Both the position numbers and the translations under genes were made by a program. From Actinocatenispora rupis (lineage in GTDB: Bacteria; Actinomycetota; Actinomycetes; Mycobacteriales; Micromonosporaceae), in NCBI RefSeq assembly GCF_016861975.1, contig NZ_BOMB01000015.1, positions 62,001 to 126,000 of the forward strand: a stretch of DNA of 64,000 nucleotides, written 5' to 3'. Below, piece by piece: positions 60,695 to 64,000 of the stretch; position 1 is the stretch's first letter, and every line of letters starts with the position of its first letter. Under the pieces are notes generated by a model. It made no database searches. It saw only the letters and a list, made by a program, of their open reading frames with translations, and was not told the DNA's origin.

Positions 60695-61852
60695 ATGGAC
60701 AGTCGCACCCAACTTCCCGTGGTCGGCATGGTGGGCGCCGGGCAGCTCGCCCGGATGACCCACCAGGCCGCCATCGCCCTCGGCCAGTCCCTGCGCATCC
60801 TCGCCGCGTCCCCGGACGACGGCGCCGCGCTTGTCGCCGCCGACGTACTCGTCGGCCAGCACACCGACCTCGACGCCCTCCGCAAGCTCGCGGCGGGCGC
60901 CGACGTGGTCACCTTCGACCACGAACACGTGCCCGGCGACCACATCCGCGCGCTCATCGCCGACGGCCACACCGTGTACCCCGGGCCCGACGCGCTCATC
61001 CACGCGCAGGACAAGCAGGTGATGCGGGAACGCCTCACCGACCTCGGCGTACCGTGCCCGCGGTGGGCGCCCGTCGCCAGCGCCGACGACCTCACCGCCT
61101 TCGCCGGCGGCACCTGGCCCGTCGTCCTCAAGGCCGCCCGCGGCGGGTACGACGGGCGCGGCGTGTGGACGGTCCCCGACGCCACCGAAGGCGCCCGACT
61201 CGTCGCCGAACTCTCCGCCGCCGGTACCCCGATGATCGCCGAGGAACGGGTCGCGCTGCGCCGCGAACTCGCCGCCGTCGTCGCGCGCTCGCCGTTCGGG
61301 CAGGTCGCCGCGTACCCGGTCGTCGAGACCGTGCAGTCCGACGGGATCTGCGTCGAAGTCCTCGCACCCGCGCCCGACCTCGCCGAAGACCGCGCCATCG
61401 AGGCGCAGCAGCTCGCCATCCGCATCGCCACCGAACTCGGCGTCGTCGGCATCCTCGCCGTCGAACTGTTCGAGACCACCACCGGCGACCTCGTCGTCAA
61501 CGAACTCGCCATGCGCCCCCACAACTCCGGCCACTGGAGCATCGAAGGCGCGCGCACCTCCCAGTTCGAGCAACACCTCCGCGCCGTACTCGACTACCCG
61601 CTCGGCGCCACCGGCCTCACCGCCCCCGCCGTCGTCATGGCCAACGTCCTCGGCGGCGAACCCGGCGGCATGGGCATCGACGAACGCCTCCACCACCTCA
61701 TGGCCGAACTCCCCGACGCCAAGGTCCACCTGTACGGCAAGCAGGTACGGCCCGGGCGCAAGATCGGGCACGTGACCGTGCTGGGGGACGAACTGGCGGA
61801 AGTACGGCGGCGGGCGGTGCGGGCGGCGGCGTGGCTGCGGGACGGGTGCTGA
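60695..61852 (+). CDS. purK: N5-carboxyaminoimidazole ribonucleotide synthase
   Basis: 385 residues with ATP-grasp architecture. VGMVGAGQLARM at the N-terminus, QDKQVMRERLTDLGVPCP, KAARGGYDGRGVW, and NELAMRPHNSGHWSIE. TAGGCT at 60681-60686 lies 8 nt before the ATG. It works with PurE, 160 bp downstream, in purine biosynthesis. Confidence 0.96.
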   Translation: MDSRTQLPVVGMVGAGQLARMTHQAAIALGQSLRILAASPDDGAALVAADVLVGQHTDLDALRKLAAGADVVTFDHEHVPGDHIRALIADGHTVYPGPDALIHAQDKQVMRERLTDLGVPCPRWAPVASADDLTAFAGGTWPVVLKAARGGYDGRGVWTVPDATEGARLVAELSAAGTPMIAEERVALRRELAAVVARSPFGQVAAYPVVETVQSDGICVEVLAPAPDLAEDRAIEAQQLAIRIATELGVVGILAVELFETTTGDLVVNELAMRPHNSGHWSIEGARTSQFEQHLRAVLDYPLGATGLTAPAVVMANVLGGEPGGMGIDERLHHLMAELPDAKVHLYGKQVRPGRKIGHVTVLGDELAEVRRRAVRAAAWLRDGC

Positions 61853-61888
61853 GGAGGCTGGCGCAGGGGTCCGGGAACGCCGGACCTT

Positions 61889-61973
61889 ATTGTTCAACAA
61901 GGGAACAATCTGATTGTTCAACTGTGTCATTGTTCAACAAGTGCACAGTTGAACAATGCGACAATTGAACAAT
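61889..61973. promoter_or_regulatory. AT-rich array of TTGTTCAA/TTGAACAA operator sites before purE
   Basis: Six related half-sites in 85 bp: ATTGTTCAAC at 61889, 61913 and 61929, GAACAAT at 61903, GTTGAACAAT at 61948 and ATTGAACAAT at 61964. The pair 61929/61948 makes a 10-bp inverted repeat with a 9-bp spacer. It stands out from the GC-rich surroundings. Probably a cluster for a MarR- or similar repressor; no regulator gene is adjacent. Confidence 0.7.
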
Positions 61974-62011
61974 CCGTAACCTTGGCAAAACGTACGAAAC
62001 GGGTGAATGGC

Positions 62012-62512
62012 GTGGCCGAACAGCGACCGACCGTCGGCGTGATCATGGGCAGCGACTCGGACTGGCCGACGATGCGGGCCGCGGCCGACGCGCTGGCCGA
62101 GTTCGACGTGGCGTACGAGGTCAGGGTCGTGTCGGCGCACCGTACGCCCGGCCTGATGCTCGACTACGCGCGCGAGGCCGCCGACCGCGGCATTCGGGTG
62201 ATCATCGCCGGTGCCGGCGGCGCGGCACACCTGCCGGGCATGGTCGCGGCGGCGACGCCACTGCCGGTCGTCGGCGTACCGGTGCCGCTCAAGCACCTGG
62301 ACGGCATGGACTCGCTGCTGTCGATCGTGCAGATGCCGGCGGGCGTACCGGTGGCGACGGTGTCGATCGGTGGCGCCCGCAACGCCGGCCTGCTCGCGGT
62401 ACGAATCCTGTCGACCGCCGACGACGCGCTCCGCTCCCGGATGGCCGACTTCCAGCGCGGCCTCGCGGACATGGTCGCCGACAAGGACGCCGCCCTCCGC
62501 GCCTCCCTCTGA
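62012..62512 (+). CDS. purE: N5-carboxyaminoimidazole ribonucleotide mutase
   Basis: 166 residues from GTG 62012, matching PurE size. [24 protein letters not shown] and [14 protein letters not shown] carry the active site. The upstream frame continues but is AT-rich operator DNA and is unlikely to be translated. Separated from purK by the operator array. Confidence 0.94.
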   Translation: MAEQRPTVGVIMGSDSDWPTMRAAADALAEFDVAYEVRVVSAHRTPGLMLDYAREAADRGIRVIIAGAGGAAHLPGMVAAATPLPVVGVPVPLKHLDGMDSLLSIVQMPAGVPVATVSIGGARNAGLLAVRILSTADDALRSRMADFQRGLADMVADKDAALRASL

Positions 62513-62520
62513 CGGCCACC

Positions 62521-63030
62521 CGCCCACGGCCCAACCTGTCGCGCCGAGCACGCGCCCCAGCCTCACCATCCCGGTCGGCGACCAACCCGTCGGGCCGAGC
62601 AAGTGCCCCCAGCTTCACCACCGCGCCCTGCGGCCCAACCTGCCTGGCCGAGGGCGTGCCCCAGTCTCACCACCGCGGCCGGTGACCAACCCGTCGGACC
62701 AGCACGTCGTCACCCCGGTCGGCGAACAACCCACCCCGACCCGGCGGGCCGACACGCAGTGGGAACAGCGCGTCCCGACAGCTCAGCGTGGCAACCGAAC
62801 AACCTGGCCGGGAACAAGGCGTCCCGACAGCTCAGCCGGGCAAGCGAACGACCCAGCCGGAACACCGCGTCCGGACTCCTCAGCCTGGCCCGTGAGCAAC
62901 CCGACCGGCCACACAACGAAGCCCAGCCGGCCGGCGAACGGCCACCCGACAGCTCGGCCCGGCGTACGAACGACCCGGCCGGCGACGCGACGCATCCGAC
63001 GGCTCAGGCCGGCGAGCGGCTCACCAAGTT
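62521..63030. repeat. Imperfect ~50-bp tandem repeats (two arrays)
   Basis: About 510 bp without a gene. The first array (62531-62740) repeats a CCAACC-CGTCGG-based unit at 51-53-bp steps. The second (62769-63000) repeats CGTCCCGACAGCTCAGC-type units at 48-51 bp. They are related but diverged. The frame is not maintained. Confidence 0.7.
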
Positions 63031-63035
63031 CCGGG

Positions 63036-63443
63036 TCAGTGCCATTCGATGGCGGGGCAGGTGTCCATGACGACGTCGAGGCCGGCGGCGGCGGCGCGTT
63101 CGGCGGCGGCTTCGTCGATGACGCCGAGTTGGAGCCAGACGGCGCGCGCGCCGATCGTGACGGCCTCGTCGACGTGTACGCCGGCCTGTTCGGAGCGGCG
63201 GAAGATGTCGACGACGTCGACGGGTCCGGGGATGTCGGCGAGGCTGGCGTACCCGGGGGAGCCGTGGACGGCTTCGGCGCGCGGGTTGACGGGGATGATG
63301 CGCTTGCCGCGGTCGAGCAGGAACCGGCCGATCCGGTACGCGGTGCGGTGCGGGTTGTCGGTGAGGCCGACGATCGCCCAGGTGTCGTGGGCGAGGACCC
63401 GGTCGATCGTGGCGGGGTCGCGGTAGTTCACGCCTGGCTCCAT
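63036..63443 (-). CDS. CoA-binding domain protein
   Basis: 135 residues from the preferred ATG 63443. Rossmann-like fold (IVGLTDNPHRTAYRIGRFLLDRGKRIIPVNP...SLADIPGPVDVVDIF) and C-terminal CPAIEW. It belongs to the YccU/PF13380 group; role unknown. Confidence 0.88.
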   Translation of the reverse strand: MEPGVNYRDPATIDRVLAHDTWAIVGLTDNPHRTAYRIGRFLLDRGKRIIPVNPRAEAVHGSPGYASLADIPGPVDVVDIFRRSEQAGVHVDEAVTIGARAVWLQLGVIDEAAAERAAAAGLDVVMDTCPAIEWH

Positions 63444-63569
63444 CGTGTCGGGAATTTCGTGAAATCGATCGTGGACGATCGGTGTTCTCTGCATGATCGG
63501 AAACGGCGACCGCGGCCGGGGTCGGGGTCTGCCAGACGCAGCCGAGCATCGAGGTACGGGGGGTCCACG

Positions 63570-64000
63570 ATGCATGTCCGACGTGTGGTCCGGGTGGTAC
63601 CAGCCTTGCTCACGGTGGCGGCCGCGGCCACGGTGACGGTGCCCACGGGGGCGGGTGCGGCGCCGCCGGCGGTACCCCGGTCGGCGGTGGATGTGCTGGT
63701 CGCGTCCGGGCTGGACCGTGCGACGGCGGTACGCCGGTTGGCGGCGCAGCCGGCCCAGTCGGAGTTGGCGGAGCGGTTGACGGCGCGGCTGGGCCCGTCG
63801 CGTACGGCGGGCGGCTACCTGGACCGGGTGAGCGGCGCGCTGGTGGTCACGGTGGTGGACGCGGCGGGCGCGGCGACGGTCCGCGCGGCGGGCGCCGAGC
63901 CGCGTACGGTCCGGCACAGTGAGGCGGACCTGGCCCGGGTGGCGGAGAGCGTGGACGTACCGGTGGGTGGCAGCACGGCGGTCGATCCGGTCACCGATCG
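63570..64000 (+). CDS. Secreted S1/streptogrisin-type serine protease, N-terminal part
   Basis: At least 143 codons, open to the window end. A signal peptide (MHVRRVVRVVPALLTVAAA...) ending near APPAV is followed by a pro-region of the alpha-lytic/streptogrisin type (GGYLDRVSGALVVTVVDAAGAATVRAAGAEPRTVRHS). GGGGGG precedes the ATG. The catalytic domain lies beyond the window. Confidence 0.8.
   Translation, partial: MHVRRVVRVVPALLTVAAAATVTVPTGAGAAPPAVPRSAVDVLVASGLDRATAVRRLAAQPAQSELAERLTARLGPSRTAGGYLDRVSGALVVTVVDAAGAATVRAAGAEPRTVRHSEADLARVAESVDVPVGGSTAVDPVTD

Noticed and set aside
62521-63030. CRISPR-like repeat array after purE
   Set aside because: Units are imperfect, about 50 bp, contiguous, with no regular unique spacers and no cas genes.
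62603-63070. Plus-strand ORF with repeated peptide
   Set aside because: The repeat period is not a multiple of three throughout, there is no start signal and no recognisable domain.

Overview
The window is GC-rich throughout (I judge low seventies percent) and reads as the chromosome of an actinomycete, most likely a member of the Micromonosporaceae. The evidence is the mycobacterial-type order cysM - murI - cAMP phosphodiesterase/MBL - rph - rdgB, the actinomycete-only families (UPF0182, DUF3152, MoeZ with rhodanese, YlbL-type PDZ-S16 protease, carboxylase epsilon subunit, Asp23/AmaP cluster), many GTG starts, and many genes that begin 6-8 nt after a TANNNT hexamer, as leaderless mRNAs do. 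The genus cannot be fixed from sequence alone.

Layout. 0-11.4 kb is core: cysteine synthase M, glutamate racemase, metallo-beta-lactamase phosphodiesterase, RNase PH, RdgB, a HhH-GPD repair protein, an odd tRNA with anticodon UAG and a short variable arm, a zinc-protease-like protein, YlbL and UPF0182. 11.5-21.1 kb is a 9.6-kb integrated element in the 3' half of tRNA-fMet, bounded by 54-bp direct repeats. It carries a tyrosine recombinase, a prim-pol, a RecA-fold Rep ATPase, a sigma-like protein with three HTH repeats, an excisionase-like protein and an XRE regulator. Its cargo is nucleotide-related: an XRE-NUDIX fusion, a canonical NUDIX, an unknown 103-aa protein and a nucleoside diphosphate kinase. 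I see no transfer gene. Beyond attR lies a decayed 3' end of another integrase, so the site has been occupied more than once.

21.4-24.7 kb is a scar-like accessory block bracketed by two direct copies of a 162-bp palindromic MITE-like element. It holds a methyltransferase, a NUDIX, a phosphotransferase and an internally deleted quinone oxidoreductase. 24.7-36.3 kb has an arginyl-tRNA synthetase, a LysE exporter, a LysR regulator divergent from a PoxB-type ThDP enzyme, an alpha/beta hydrolase, a DUF3152 metzincin-like protein, MoeZ, a methyltransferase, an unknown gene and an alkyltransferase-like protein. 36.4-44.2 kb is transport and sugar use: a carbohydrate ABC importer, a DrrAB-type exporter and a secreted GH27 alpha-galactosidase. 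44.4-52.1 kb has a PH-like protein, a TipA-type MerR regulator with an internal start, Maf, CorA, acyl-CoA carboxylase epsilon and beta subunits, a zinc-ribbon repeat protein and biotin ligase. 52.1-56.5 kb is the Asp23/AmaP envelope cluster plus bPH, MaoC and GtrA proteins. 56.5-64 kb has a membrane-tethered sigma factor, a degenerate GGDEF protein, purK and purE separated by an AT-rich operator array, a tandem-repeat tract, a CoA-binding protein and the start of a secreted S1 protease.

Functional links: MoeZ (32.7 kb) and CysM (0.1 kb) belong to the same CysO thiocarboxylate route to cysteine. Biotin ligase lies close to the carboxylase subunits. RdgB, RNase PH and the HhH protein form a small housekeeping and repair group. 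The best candidates for something undescribed are the regulator/nucleotide cassette in the integrated element, the sigma-like triple-HTH protein, the membrane-tethered sigma factor, and the TTGTTCAA-type operator array in front of purE.
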